The position numbers and the translations under genes are program-made. The notes under the pieces were generated by a model, which searched no databases, was not told the origin of the DNA, and worked only from the letters and a program-made list of their open reading frames with translations. A stretch of DNA of 64,000 nt. It comes from Numida meleagris. Taxonomy: Eukaryota; Chordata; Aves; Galliformes; Numididae. Every line of letters begins with the position of its first letter. Position 1 is the first letter of the stretch. The DNA is taken from contig NC_034438.1 in NCBI RefSeq assembly GCF_002078875.1, positions 19,389,755-19,453,754 on the forward strand. Direction: 5' to 3'. This document shows, one piece after another, positions 52,401-63,593 of the stretch.

Positions 52401-53528
52401 ATCAGCTGTATTATCAGACTGCCTCCTGAGATTTGAGCAGGAAGATGCATGAAATGCAAGCCACGTTCTTAATCGTGGATGCAGATACCATGGTGATAGC
52501 TGCAAGGAATGATCATATGTTGAAGGTTGGAAAAAAAATATTCTGCTTTATTCAGGAGCACAAGACTCACTCACTTCTTTAAATTGTTCTTTAAATTGCA
52601 GGTCTTGGTGGGTTATGATTTTTTGAAAATAATTGCTTTTCTCAGTATGGAAGCTCAGGGTAGTGAATGGTGATTCTGTCTCAGAGCAGAATGTGAATTA
52701 TTTGCTTGTGAGTATCCTTCCAGTCTTGTTAATGAATGAGCACTTGCATTTGTTTGTGAGATTAAAGTTTCTTTTATTTTATTGGTATTTTTTCTAATAG
52801 AAGCAATGAATTTTAACTTTTGAAGCTTCTAGTTATTTTTCAACTAACAATGAAAGAACAATGTAACATCTTCTAGTTTTGGAGTTTCAGACACAACCGT
52901 TAACTCCGAACAGCAGTGAAATAAAATCACTTGCTTAAATTAAAAAAACAGTCATGATTCCTCGTTTGCCATGCCTGTGTAGTTGGAACGATTCCATTCA
53001 TCATGGAGAGGGAGAGTTGTAGAGCTTAAATTTACAATGCAGGCATCAATACCAATACGTTAGTGGGTGTGGTTGGAATTGGTACTGCTTTTATTAGGGA
53101 GGTGTTACAGAATGACATCATTAATTGTGTGTTTTCTTCCCTGTTACTCCATTGTTTGCTAACCAGTCTGTTTGTCGTAGTTGTTTCTACAATTTGCTTG
53201 GATTTCTGTTTAACAGAAGTTGATTGCAAGTGACCCACTTGCTGCTTTCTTTCTCACAGACAAAGTTTGGGTTTTTGTTTGCAGTTCAGCTTGGAAGCTA
53301 GCTGTCAAATGGAATAGTAAACAACCGACCCTAGTGCCTCTATGCTCTCCCTTCCATGCTGTTTGAGATTTGAAGAAGTTTTTTTTTTTTTTCAAGATAG
53401 GTATTGCAGGAGATTTTGTTTGTTTTTTTAAAAAAGGCAAGGATTACCATATTTTTAAATGAGTATGTTTCCTAATGTTTGTCATTTCAATAAGCAACTT
53501 TAAGTTCTTTACTTTGGATTACAGTTGA
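37483..53528. other. Long intron 1 stretch, no repeat family recognised
   Basis: Sixteen kilobases of intronic DNA with no transposon, exon or RNA gene that I recognise. Open frames such as 42232-42789 (-) and 43064-43417 (-) overlap frames on the other strand and have no domain. There is a TTGTTT low-complexity run (38922-38954), a C-run near 43845 and several A- or T-runs. Confidence 0.5.
38922..38954. repeat. (TTGTTT)n low-complexity run
   Basis: Imperfect TTGT/TTTTG units over about 33 bp, with no other features. Confidence 0.75.
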
Positions 53529-53533
53529 GAAAT

Positions 53534-54047
53534 TGTCACGGTTTTGTGATTTTCGGTTATTGGTATTCCACATTGTAACATCATGTACTGGATATACCTG
53601 GTTCTCAGAAGAGAAGGACTACTACATTTCTCAGGGTACTTTTCTCCTCTGTTACCATTTCCGGACAGAGGGAAAAGATAAAAGCTTGCAGATCACGAGA
53701 CCTCGTCCCTTTTTCCGCCCGTCTCTTGTCTTGGCAGCACCTCGCTCTCCAGCCGTCTTACCGTCGGTAGTAGAGTAAGGCCTACCTTGATTTTGGGACA
53801 TTCTCTCTCTCTGTATTGGATTTATCAGCTTAAATTGTAATTATATTGTATTACAGTGTGTTCTTTTGCATTCTGATATCTTATTTAGTAAATTAGTTTG
53901 TTTCTCCTCAGATTGTTGCTGCTGTTCTTTGCTCTCAGGGCCATCTCCTTACCCTTTTCCCCTTTTCCCTTTTCCCAGGTCGTGGGTCTGTGGGTCCCCC
54001 GTCCCCTTCGTCACGGAACCGGGCTGAACGCCCGTAAACCGTTGACA
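53534..54047 (+). mobile_element. Solo ERV LTR with 5-bp target duplication
   Basis: A 514-bp segment beginning TGTCACGG and ending CCGTTGACA, with TG...CA termini. The flanking pentamer GAAAT is repeated exactly on both sides (53529-53533 and 54048-54052). This is the footprint of an endogenous retrovirus reduced to one LTR by recombination between its two LTRs. It is the + orientation if the TATA-like GATAAAAG (53678-53685) and the AGTAAA polyadenylation-like word (53887-53892) mark the start and end of R, which is plausible but not proven. No viral gene is present. The 5-bp duplication and the TGTCACGG end suggest an ERVL- or ERV1-like avian family; I cannot name it with certainty. The termini resemble those of the 31-bp remnant at 3256. 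Confidence 0.9.
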
Positions 54048-54052
54048 GAAAT

Positions 54053-56084
54053 ACAGGCCAATTGTGGTTTACATAGAAGGCTAGTGTATGGATGGAAGAC
54101 AAGTAGGTAATAAAATAATAGATGTAGATATAAATGCTGCCTTGCATTCAGAGTTCTGGCCCTCATTCTCAGTGACCTTCTGTATGCTTTTTTTTTTCTG
54201 TTTGTGAATTTATTTAATATTCTGTAGTAGAAAAAGGAATTTAGTGTCATAGGACCAGTCTTTTCTCTTGTGACTTACACTGTAATCAGTACTGTAGGGC
54301 TTGCAAACACTTGCCGTTGTAGTAACAGTCTCTTAAATTCTAGTGATACCCATCAAATTTACTTTTAGCACTCTTTGAAAAAACGAATAAAAAACTACCT
54401 ATATTGCAAACATTAGTATTTTAGAAGGAAATGGATGACACATCTTATGTACAGCTGACTGTATCATTTGCTGCTGTCATTGTGCTGCAATAAGCCCCAA
54501 GCTGCAAGTCTAAGTTTCCCTGTTCCTAGGTGCTGTGTAAACACAAGACAGCAGGTTTTGCCCTGTGAAGTTTGTAGTCAAAGGGAAAAGGTATGTATTT
54601 AAAAACTGTGAATAGCTGGAGTTTGTTGCTTGCATGAAATTGGACAGCCAGCTTTCCTGTTTGCCATTAGGTTTCTGAGAGAGTGTAACAGGAGAAGGAA
54701 GCTTGAAGCACAGTAATGATGCGGCTTTATAAATGTTTGCAGGTTTTCTTCTAAATAGAACAAGAAGGAAGCAAGAAAATGTTATTTATTCAAATGAGCA
54801 GTATGCTTTTGACTCAGCTCTGGTTTGTGTACTCAACTCACACCTCAGAACACAACAGTATTGAATATATACATGTTTCCTTTGCAAACTGTTGTGTTCT
54901 AAAATGTCCATACTTAGGACAGTTTAGGCAGAGTTCCCTGACTGCTCCTCTTCTCTTTATTTCCCTCTTTTCCTTGAAGTTCTGCTTTTCTTTAAACTCT
55001 TGATGGAAAACCTCAACCTTTTCCAGCAATTACCTCTGGGTGTGCAAGGATGAAGTCATAGCCACAACCTAATTGTTAAATATTCACTTGCTGGTTATGC
55101 TAATCTAGGTGGACCTAAGTTGCCTTGGAATCTGTTAAGTTGTAATCTTCTTGTATGCTCTTCTAGACATCTTAACAACAGATGGAGATAAACATGCAGG
55201 AGAAATTCTTAACAGAGATTAAATGGCTGTTTCTGCATCTTTTAATTAGAATGCAATGCAGAAATATTACTGTTGCTTTTAAAAGGATATGTTTAAAAAA
55301 AACAATTGTGGAAAAAGACAGCGTTGATCTTGAATGTACTACCTTCCACTACCATAAAGTCTTCTCTAAGTCATATATTGTATAATGGATGATTGAAGAT
55401 GTATGACTAGGCAAAAATTTTTAATGTTTAGGATAGTGCCAGAGACAGGAAAGTATCAAAAGCACAGCCAGAGATTCATTATTAAGTGAGCTACCTACGT
55501 GCTCATTCATTCACATTCTCTCCATGGCATGAATATACTTAGCGAAGTATGGGTTTCACCAGTCCCATCCACACTAAAATTCCGCATTTCATCTTGCCTA
55601 AAACTAAGTTTAATCCAGTCACTGAAGGCAGTAAGAAAAGCTTGCTTGGGTTTGAGGTAGCTAGTGTAAATCAGGTTTTTCAAAATAATTAATTAAGGTG
55701 AATTCTGTGTTTTGCAAGTCCACAGTGAAGTGACATATTAATGGAATTTAGGAACTAAAGAGCACGCTAATGGGTTTGAATTTAAATACCTAACCAGTGG
55801 AGGCAAATAGATCATCCCAGTCCAAAAGGCAAAGTTATTTGAGTGTAAGGAACTTGGTTTGGTAGAGCTGTTGGTTGAAACATTTGGGTAAAGTTGTTTT
55901 TTCGTTTGTTTGTTTTTTCTCCTTGGCAGGGAAATAAGCAGCTAATAATCTTGGCCCCTTCTGTTCATATCATCTGCCTCCAGAGTTCATTATCATGGTC
56001 ACTGGAAAGCAGTGACTGAGAGGACACCAATGTTTGGGACCTTCTTTTGACCTGACAAAGTTTTGCCTGACCACCTGTTTTCTG
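54053..56084. other. Intron 1 stretch, nothing recognised
   Basis: Non-coding intron sequence with short A/T runs. No repeat or gene was recognised. Confidence 0.5.
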
Positions 56085-56600
56085 AATTGTCCTCTGACAG
56101 TCTGTCCTGCTGTGACATACCTCTGAGCTTCCATGGCTTCTTTGTGCTTCTCTTATATAATTTTCTGATCTTGTCTGAGCCTACTTTACCCTCTGACCTA
56201 TGTCCTTTGATTTACTTTGATCTTCTGACCTCTTCTCATCTCTTACCATCTCCTTTGCTTTCTTTTTTTTTTCCCTATTCTCCTCTGTCTCGCTGCCTTT
56301 TTCTTTGATCTTCTCTTCTCTGACCTTTTTTTTCCCCCCATGATGTATCCCTGTCCCCTCTTCTGTAACCTTCTCCAGTGTACTCTACTTTGAGCTTGTA
56401 CTGGCATATCTGACCTCTCTGACCCACTTTGGCCTTTTCTTGGACCTCCTCTTCCCTATCTTTCACTGGTTTTCTCCTCTCTTCTTTTCTCTGGCTTTCC
56501 TTTTCTGCCATGTTGTCATGACATTTTCTCTAATCTCTTCTCTGACATTCTCTTTCGCTTTTTCTGGCCTCTTATATTCTCTAATCTCCTCTCATCTTCA
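56085..56600 (+). repeat. Half-kilobase pyrimidine-rich tract with TCTGACCT-like units
   Basis: Over about 500 bp the + strand is dominated by C and T, with many imperfect copies of TCTGACCT, TTCTCTTC and TTTGATCTTCTGACC. Strand asymmetry is strong across the whole tract. It looks like a degenerate minisatellite. It ends in CATCTTCAG, an excellent splice-acceptor context. The open frames at 56063-56308 (+) and 56275-56511 (-) are products of this composition. Confidence 0.7.
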
Positions 56601-56601
56601 G

Positions 56602-56758
56602 AACACAGCTATCAGAAGCAGCCTACAGATGCGCCAGTTAGTACAGCAGTCTCTGGTTCAGCTTTGGAAGCTTCAGGATATTCTGTGGACATTGAAAGGA
56701 TGCGTGACAACCCTCTGAGAAACTTGAGTGTGCCTGCTGCTTTTTGGGCAAGAATAAA
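56602..56758 (+). other. Exon-like open segment, unknown
   Basis: The segment is preceded by a long pyrimidine tract and CAG (56599-56601) and followed by GTAAGC (56759-56764), so it has plausible 3' and 5' splice sites. The frame starting at 56604 is open throughout and gives HSYQKQPTDAPVSTAV, then SGSALEASGYSVDIERMR, then DNPLRNLSVPAAFWARI. If joined to ZSWIM6 exon 1 (phase 1) it would stay in that same frame. The length, 157 bp, is not a multiple of three, so it could not be skipped or included without shifting the downstream frame. I do not recognise the peptide. A second frame is also open for about 40 codons, which weakens the case. It could be an unannotated exon or a chance open stretch. 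Confidence 0.2.
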
Positions 56759-56764
56759 GTAAGC

Positions 56765-59700
56765 AGAGACACGATAGTATAGGCCTGAGGAAGTTCTAGC
56801 AGCTTACAGTGAGTGTAGTTAGCTGCCCTTGACCTATTGTACCTGGAGCCTTTGCTGTAGCAGCCCCCTGATTAGGGAGGGTCAAGCACCCCTTCAGCTG
56901 CTGCTTGGGAGAGACCTGAGTGAGAGCTGGTTCTAGAGCACAACCGTTCTCTTTGCATCTTCTTTTTCCCCAGCCCATTTTACCTGATAGAAAGGGAAGT
57001 GACTCTCCAGAAATATCCTGGTGGGAGAAGATAATGTACCTAGCTTAAAGAATTTTTTTCTAGCTTGGAAGCATACGTTGCTGCAGCCAAACTTGCGACA
57101 GCAGATATATTTTCATTTGTATACCGTTCTTGTCTTCACCTGCTACGGTAACTTCTAAGGTCATCTCTTCCATCAACATTCAGTGCTTCCTTGGAGTGTG
57201 GGACAGTGAATTCTTGGTATAAGTTTTGGCATAGCTTTGGTTTACAGATTATAATTTGTGCTATTGCGTGGTGATTAAATGTGTTATCAGGATTTCAGGC
57301 AACACTGGCGATCACCACCACCTGTTAGTTGGCTAATTAAGACCTAAAGGGCTGTTCATTGAAAAGATAACTATAAACAGTTGCATTCTGTGAACAGCCG
57401 TGAAATAAAAAGATTAGAAGTACTTAATTTTCATAATGACTCGATCCTTGATAAATAAGTATATATATACATCAATTTATATATATATATAAATAAGTAG
57501 TTTAGGAACAGTGAGAGAGATACTTTCTGTAAGCGTTTGTACTTCAGTGTTACTAAGTTGTTTTGTATTAGTACTTCAGGAGCCCTTTCTTTTGACCATT
57601 CTGTGGAATCACGTTCATCTTCGGGACCTCTTTCTCCGCTAAAGATCTTTGGAGAAGCAGAATTGCACTGAATTTATACATCTCAGTTGGCAAGGCCAGT
57701 TTCTATAATTTTGGTTGTTGTGAAGTTTCCAGGAAACTAGTGAGAGGTTCCGTGGCTGCTGATCTGCTTTGATCTTCACCCTTACCTTCTCAGAGGGGCT
57801 GCCCCCATTCACAAAGGCAGTGTGAAATAACTCTATGGAACCTCAGTGCTGTTTTTTCTACTGTGTTGTATTTAGGACAGTCCTCTATTTTATCTGTCTA
57901 ATTTTATACCCTTAATTTGCTGCCAAAATCTTTTTGTGCGTTGGGATACAAATGAAACTCCCTACCAAGTGTTTTGGGAGTAGAATTAGAGCCTGGAGGC
58001 TTCATTGCAAACTGCTAGCATTACTGCTGTAGGCAGTGTTGTTGCTCTGATTTTTAAACATCCTTCAAGTTCCGTGTTTTACTAATGTCTTAGCCATTTT
58101 TAATTTCCCTGTAATGGTGGCTTTACTTGAACAGTAAATATGAAATTACTCTTTTTGGCATTTCTAGGGGTAGCATTGAGTCTAATGCCTTTAAATTTTG
58201 CCCTTTTGCAGCTACACTGCAGTGTTTCAATGTACTTGGCAATCCTGTTTATTTTATTGTTGTTCATTTTATTTTACCTCAGCAATATCAAAATTTTAAC
58301 TAGCTTTTCTCTTTTTGAGCAAGTCAGGAATTCCCCCCCCCCTTTTTTTTCAGTACCATTAAAGTGCAAGTAATAGAGGTGGTTCCTGAGTGTCTGTTTT
58401 GAACAGATATTTGGCTTGCGGCTTATGAACTATACTTATTTTTAACCATCTTAAGTTTTTTTTCTTGCATTATACACAATTCTAATAATTGTACTGCTGA
58501 ACCATGCTAATATATTGCCATATTTTTTTACTTCTCATTTGAACTCTGTGGTGGCACTCCTTTAGATGCTAAACTTGCAGTTCTAATTAGCTGATGATGC
58601 TTTGTTGCAGGCAATTGCATTTTATTATGAATGGTATATTGCAGGCAGAAAATACAGCAAAGGCTGTAGCTTGAATCATAACAGCTCTCTGTAAAGGTTG
58701 GGAGGTACCATAGTAAACTCCAGCCTAACTTATAAATAGGCTTCCTGCCTCTTCTTGTAGGGGCTTGACATTTCAAGAGAACAGGTTTAACCAATGCTGA
58801 AGGCTTGCAAAACTGTTGTGAGAGAGAAGCCATGTATGCACTGAATCAAGTCATAATGAAACACAAGTTGGAACATAACGTCTTTTACTTGAAATTACAC
58901 TGGGTACAGTTACATTTTCAGAGTGCTTGAGAAAGTTTCAGACTGCTTTATGAGTGTTGTGGCTTATTAGCTATGGTAGTGCTGAGGAAAAAAAAAGAAA
59001 CTGTTGTTTTCATGTCAGATCAGCAACATAAATAACGTGGGTTCAGGGTTTCTTTGCATTTCACTGCTTACTGTAAATGCATTGGGGAGTGAACCAATGT
59101 TATTGCTATATATGTTTTGAACTGCTAAGAACCTATTGAAGTAACTGAAGATTGGGCCAAAGTTTTACAAGTGTTTTACCATTTGCTGTGGCCAGTGGGA
59201 GAGTTCAGTCCATATGTATATAGGACGCTGTGGTTTTGCATGCATTTCTTGCAGTGTCAGTATGCATGGAACTTGCCCTCAGCTGCTGCTTTGTGTCTTG
59301 TCTTTTCTCCTTTAGTTGTGCCAGCAGAAGTGGGGTTTTTGTTTTGGATGTGGCTGGGTGTGGTGTTGTGGATCAGGGAACTTATCCAGTGAAAGATGGT
59401 TTATTTTTTTTTTCTTAGTTCGTCCATTCTTTGCTTCAGTTCCATTTGTGGAATCAGAGATTTGTGGGGAAACAATGTGGTGGCAAGCATGAGTGCCAGT
59501 GACTCCTGGGTGTTGCCTGGTGCTGCCAGCATGTAAAGCCATGCCTGTGTGTTAGCCTGAGGTGCTGTGGATTTCCCAATGCTAATCATGAGCCATTAAT
59601 GGAAAACTTTAGTACCTTCCTTCTTCTAATCTGTGCTTATGCTAAGGCAGTAAATCTCTCTTTGGGGAGGAGAAAGGGGCATCCCCTTTCTATCTGGCAC

Positions 59701-61128
59701 ACCTAATTTCTCCTATCCACCTCTTAAATTACATTAGGCCTGGCTGGTGAAGTTTTTCCCAGAGGAAACAAAACAGGAGGGAGCAATTACAGCTGCCTGC
59801 CACCCAGAACTTAGGTGGAGGAAGGAAAGTACCTGACAACAAAGTGTCCCATTCACCTAGATGGTTCTTTCTGGGGTTTGATTTATCTGATGTAGTAGTG
59901 TGTGTTAAAAAACAAACAATGCCTATATAACAGCCTCAGTGAACAAGCTTCTTCCTACTTCTGTCTCAGCTGGATGAAAGAAAAAAGAAAAAGAAAAAAA
60001 GTGGAATGTATGCTGCTCTGCTTCCAGGAGCATACCCAAGCTGACTGAGGAAAAGGAAAAAGGGGTGTTCCTTCTGCAGCATCCTTAGGTCGTTGTAGAA
60101 TCTCTGAAATAGCCTGGCCCTCAGCCTTTCATCTTAAGCCCTCATAAAGCAGGCGGTCCACCACAGCTCAACAAAGTAACATCTGTTTGAAAACATCCAG
60201 TATCTGGGCACATCCACTGTACTACAAACTGTGTCAGGAAGTAAGGTCGCTTCCAAACTTCCTTTTATTTCTTTGTAGGACTCCTATGAGTGAAATATGG
60301 GTTTGCAGAGATGAGAAGAGCTAGTACTTCCGAAAGTGCAGCACTCACAGGAGAAATCCATGTCTTAGTCTGCAAAAATGAAGTGTGGGAGTTCAGTTGG
60401 TTCTTAAATAGAACTCGTGAAGAGTTGCCAGATTTAAAGAGGGTGTAGTTTAGCACTGATGGTTTGTCTTTAAGAATAATTGCAAGGCTAGTAATTTATT
60501 TATAACTGCAATCAAAATATAGATGCTTATTGTTTATGAGAGCCATACTGGTTTTTCTCTTGAAATGGAAATTCTAACTCCATCCTTATGTTGAGTTGTC
60601 CTTTTGTTTCCCTTCACTTCCTTCGTGTGTTCATGTGTTGGAGAAGTTTTCCTTCTCTTGATTTCCTGTTTCTTAGTGTTCATGTAACAAAGAAAAAGCT
60701 TTTTATAAAAACACTTATTCATCTTAAGAAGTCTGAATGATTAGTTTGTAAAGATTTTGTTGATTTGGTGGAGATGTTGACCTTTGACTGATGGATTTCT
60801 CCATAACTCATGTACACTGCCAGTACAGTACTTCCCCATTGCCTCTGCACTTATCCACCTGTAGCCTGTGCGCAGTGTTTCTTTCATCCTGTTTGTGCTA
60901 GATGCAAACTCATGTTACCAGTTAGTGTTAGCTCTGAAAAGCTTATTCTTAAATAATGAAGAAAATAGGTGTAGCAAAAAAAGAAAGAGGAAGAGGGAGT
61001 GAGAACAAAGATATGAACATGCGGTTTCATGGCTAAATAGGTACATAATTGTAGAGCATTACATAATTGTCAACTGATATCTCTAGAAACTGATTAACTA
61101 CTTCTGAAATCAAAAGGCTTAAAAATAA
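56765..61128. other. Intron 1 stretch, no repeat family recognised
   Basis: Non-coding intron DNA. It holds a TA-rich palindromic run (57459-57492) and a C-run passing into a T-run (58333-58350). Open frames have no domains. Confidence 0.5.
57459..57492. repeat. Interrupted (TA)n repeat
   Basis: Two ATATAT runs are separated by CATCAATT. The runs are self-complementary and could pair with each other. Confidence 0.85.
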
Positions 61129-61130
61129 TA

Positions 61131-61655
61131 TGAAGGCTGCTCCAAAAGTAATGCCTCCTATGTTATTATGTTGGGCCATGATGTCAGAGGTGGATGTTGG
61201 TGGTATGGCAAGGTTGAACCTTCCCACCAGTATTCTGTTAAATGTTGTTGTCATGTGACAGATGGCAGCAGAGGGCACTTTGACAGAATGGTGTCTGACA
61301 TGGAAACGTGTATGAAGCAGAGGTGTGTCAGTGGCACCCATGGACATTCATCAGCACTTGCTGAACATTTCTGGAGCCCAAGCAGTGGATGTGAGCACAG
61401 TGAGGCAGTGGATGGTGCATTTCAGCAGTGGTGACAGAGACAGTGGGTCACCTCTGCTGGTGCAAATTGTTATGAGTGCAGCATGCAGGCTCTTGTTCAT
61501 TACTGTTAGCTGTGCATTTTCACTAGCAGTGACTATTGAAAAATAGTATGTTTTAACTGAGAATTTGCTCTATCAAGCTGTGTTATTATGCTTTTTGTAT
61601 CTGTTGTCATTTCCATGGAGATAAATGGGAGGCATTACTTTTGGAGCAACCTTCA
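61131..61655 (+). mobile_element. Internally deleted mariner (Galluhop-type)
   Basis: This is the best-defined of the three mariner copies. TA dinucleotides flank it (61129-61130 and 61656-61657). The left end TGAAGGCTGCTCCAAAAGTA and the right end TACTTTTGGAGCAACCTTCA are inverted repeats with one mismatch, and the match continues inward to GCCTCC. The interior encodes pieces of the mariner transposase N-terminus, with PMDIHQHLLN and AVDVSTVRQWMVHFSSGD in the frame 61325-61546. At 525 bp it lacks the catalytic region and is non-autonomous. Elements of this kind are known from chicken as Galluhop. Confidence 0.92.
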
Positions 61656-61657
61656 TA

Positions 61658-62329
61658 AGACCCTAGGAGATAATTTTGAAATTCCATGTTTATTTCCCTT
61701 TTGTATGCTTCAGGGGGTTGTGATTTTCAACCTTTCCTCTGCAACTAAAAAGAGACATTTTAAAACAATCCAAAGACATTTAAATGTTTCTGATCCAAAT
61801 TAGAGAAGCTGGAGATTCTTAAGAATGAGATTATTTTAGGGTGGCTTTTGAAGGACTTCATTTTGAGCACTGTTCAGATAACTGGGGGGGTATCGTAAAA
61901 ACCACTGAAGCAACATTGCTTTCACTGAGGGAATTGCCTGAAATAAACCTGAAGAGGTGTTATAAATGAGGCTGAAACTAAATTATCTGCTCACTTCAGA
62001 TGTAGAAAGTAATTGTTAATTGGAATCTTAAAGCAATCTGTAGTGTCTAACAAGATGTACTAAAAGTTCCTCAACATGTCTTGTGTCAGCAAAGGTGATT
62101 TGGGGACGTCTCTGGGATGGCAGAGAACAGAGGAGTTCCATGGGGAACTATTTTTAATAGTTCAGCACATATCCCAAATGAGATCCTAAAAGGAGGAAAG
62201 TTGAAGCTCAGCTGAAATCCCCTTAATGCTGCTGTCAGTTACCCAGCAGAACACTGTAGTCTGTTTTCAGAATTGACATTGTTAGACGTATTTCAGGAAG
62301 ACTGATGATTATAAATCTGTGAATTGTGA
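61658..62329. other. Intron 1 stretch between transposons, nothing recognised
   Basis: Non-coding sequence between the mariner copy and the CR1 element. No gene or repeat family was recognised. Confidence 0.5.
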
Positions 62330-63322
62330 TTGGGGGTCAGGCCCAGCCAGCATGGGTTTGTGAAGGGCAGGTCTTGCTTGACCAACCTGATCTCCTTCTA
62401 TGATCGAGTGACCCGCCTGGTGGATGAGGGAAAGGCTGTTGATGTGGTCCACCTAGACTTCAGCAAAGCCTTCGACACTGTCTCCCAGAGCATTCTCTTG
62501 GAGAAGCTGGCAGCCCGTGGCTTGGACAGGTACGCTCTTTGCTGGATAAGGAGCTGGCTGGAGGGCCAGGCCCAGAGAGTGGTGGTGAATGGAGTTAAAT
62601 CCAGCTGGCGACCGGTCACGAGTGGTGTTCCCCAGGGGTCAGTGCTGGGGCCTGTCCTTTTCAATATCTTTATTGATGACCTGGATGAGGGCATTGAGAG
62701 CACCCTCAGTAAGTTTGCAGACGACACCAAGCTGGCAGGAAGTGTCGATCTGCCTGGGGGTAGCGAGGCCCTACAGAGAGATCTGGACAGGCTGGATCCC
62801 TGGGCTGAAGCCAGTGGGATGAGGTTCAGCAAGACCAAGTGCTGGGTCCTGCACTTTGGCCGCAACAACCCTAGGCAACGCTACAGGCTTGGGGCAGAGT
62901 GGCTGGAAGACTGTGTAGAGAAAACAGACCAGGGGTTGTTGGTCGACACTTGGTTGAGCGTGAGCCAGGAGTGTGCCCAGGTGGCCAAGAGGGCCAATGG
63001 CATCCTGGCTTGTATCAGAAATAGTGTTGCCAGTAGGAGCAGGGAAGTAATTGTCCCTCTGTACTCAGCACTGGTGAGGCCGCACTTCGAGTACTGTGTC
63101 CAGTTTTGGGCCCCCCAATGCAAGAAAGACATTGAGGCCTTGGAGCGTGTTCAGAGGAGGGTGACGAAGCTGGTGAGGGGTCCGGAGCACAGGCCTTATG
63201 AGGAGCGGCTGAGGGAGCTGGGATTGTTCAGTCTGGAGAAGAGGAGGCTCAGGGGAGACTTTATTGTTCTCTATAACTACCTGAAGGGAGGTTGTAGTGA
63301 GCTGGCCTCTTCTCCCTTGTAA
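62330..63322 (+). pseudogene. CR1 ORF2 reverse-transcriptase fragment
   Basis: An open frame of 330 codons covering the RT core of CR1 ORF2, which copies CR1 RNA into DNA at the insertion site. The N-terminal endonuclease domain is absent through 5' truncation. Motif A is [11 protein letters not shown] (residues about 41-51), with its catalytic Asp. Motif B is [12 protein letters not shown] (about 97-108). Motif C is [10 protein letters not shown] (about 128-137), with the FADD catalytic pair, and a motif D-like [15 protein letters not shown] follows. The C-terminal part includes [20 protein letters not shown]. It stops early at ASSPL because a small deletion near 63300 shifts the frame relative to the other copies, and the tail continues in a different frame. 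The first ATG is incidental. It cannot make a functional protein. Confidence 0.93.
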
Positions 63323-63593
63323 CTAGTGACAGGACGAGGGGGAATGGCCTCAAGTTGCGCCAGGGGAGATTTAGGCTGGACATTAGGAAATACTACTTTT
63401 CTGAAAGAGTGGTCAGGCACTGGAATGGGCTGCCCAGGGAGGTGGTGGAGTCCCCGTCCCTGGAGGTGTTCAAGAAACATTTAGATATAGCGTTGGGAGA
63501 CATGGTTTAGTGGGGTTATTGGTGGTAGGTGGATGGTCGGACTGGATGATCTTGTAGGCCTTTTCCAACCTAGCTAATTCTATGATTCTATGA
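62332..63593 (+). mobile_element. CR1 LINE, 5'-truncated, 1.26 kb
   Basis: This is the longest CR1 copy in the window. It starts within the reverse-transcriptase region and ends with the CR1 3' repeat ATTCTATGATTCTATGA (to 63593). It includes a 330-codon open frame (see the next entry) and then continues in another frame with [16 protein letters not shown] and [19 protein letters not shown] codons, up to the terminal repeat. The high coding integrity suggests it is younger than the copies at 2.2, 14.6 and 28 kb. It is inserted in the sense orientation of the ZSWIM6 intron. Confidence 0.95.
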
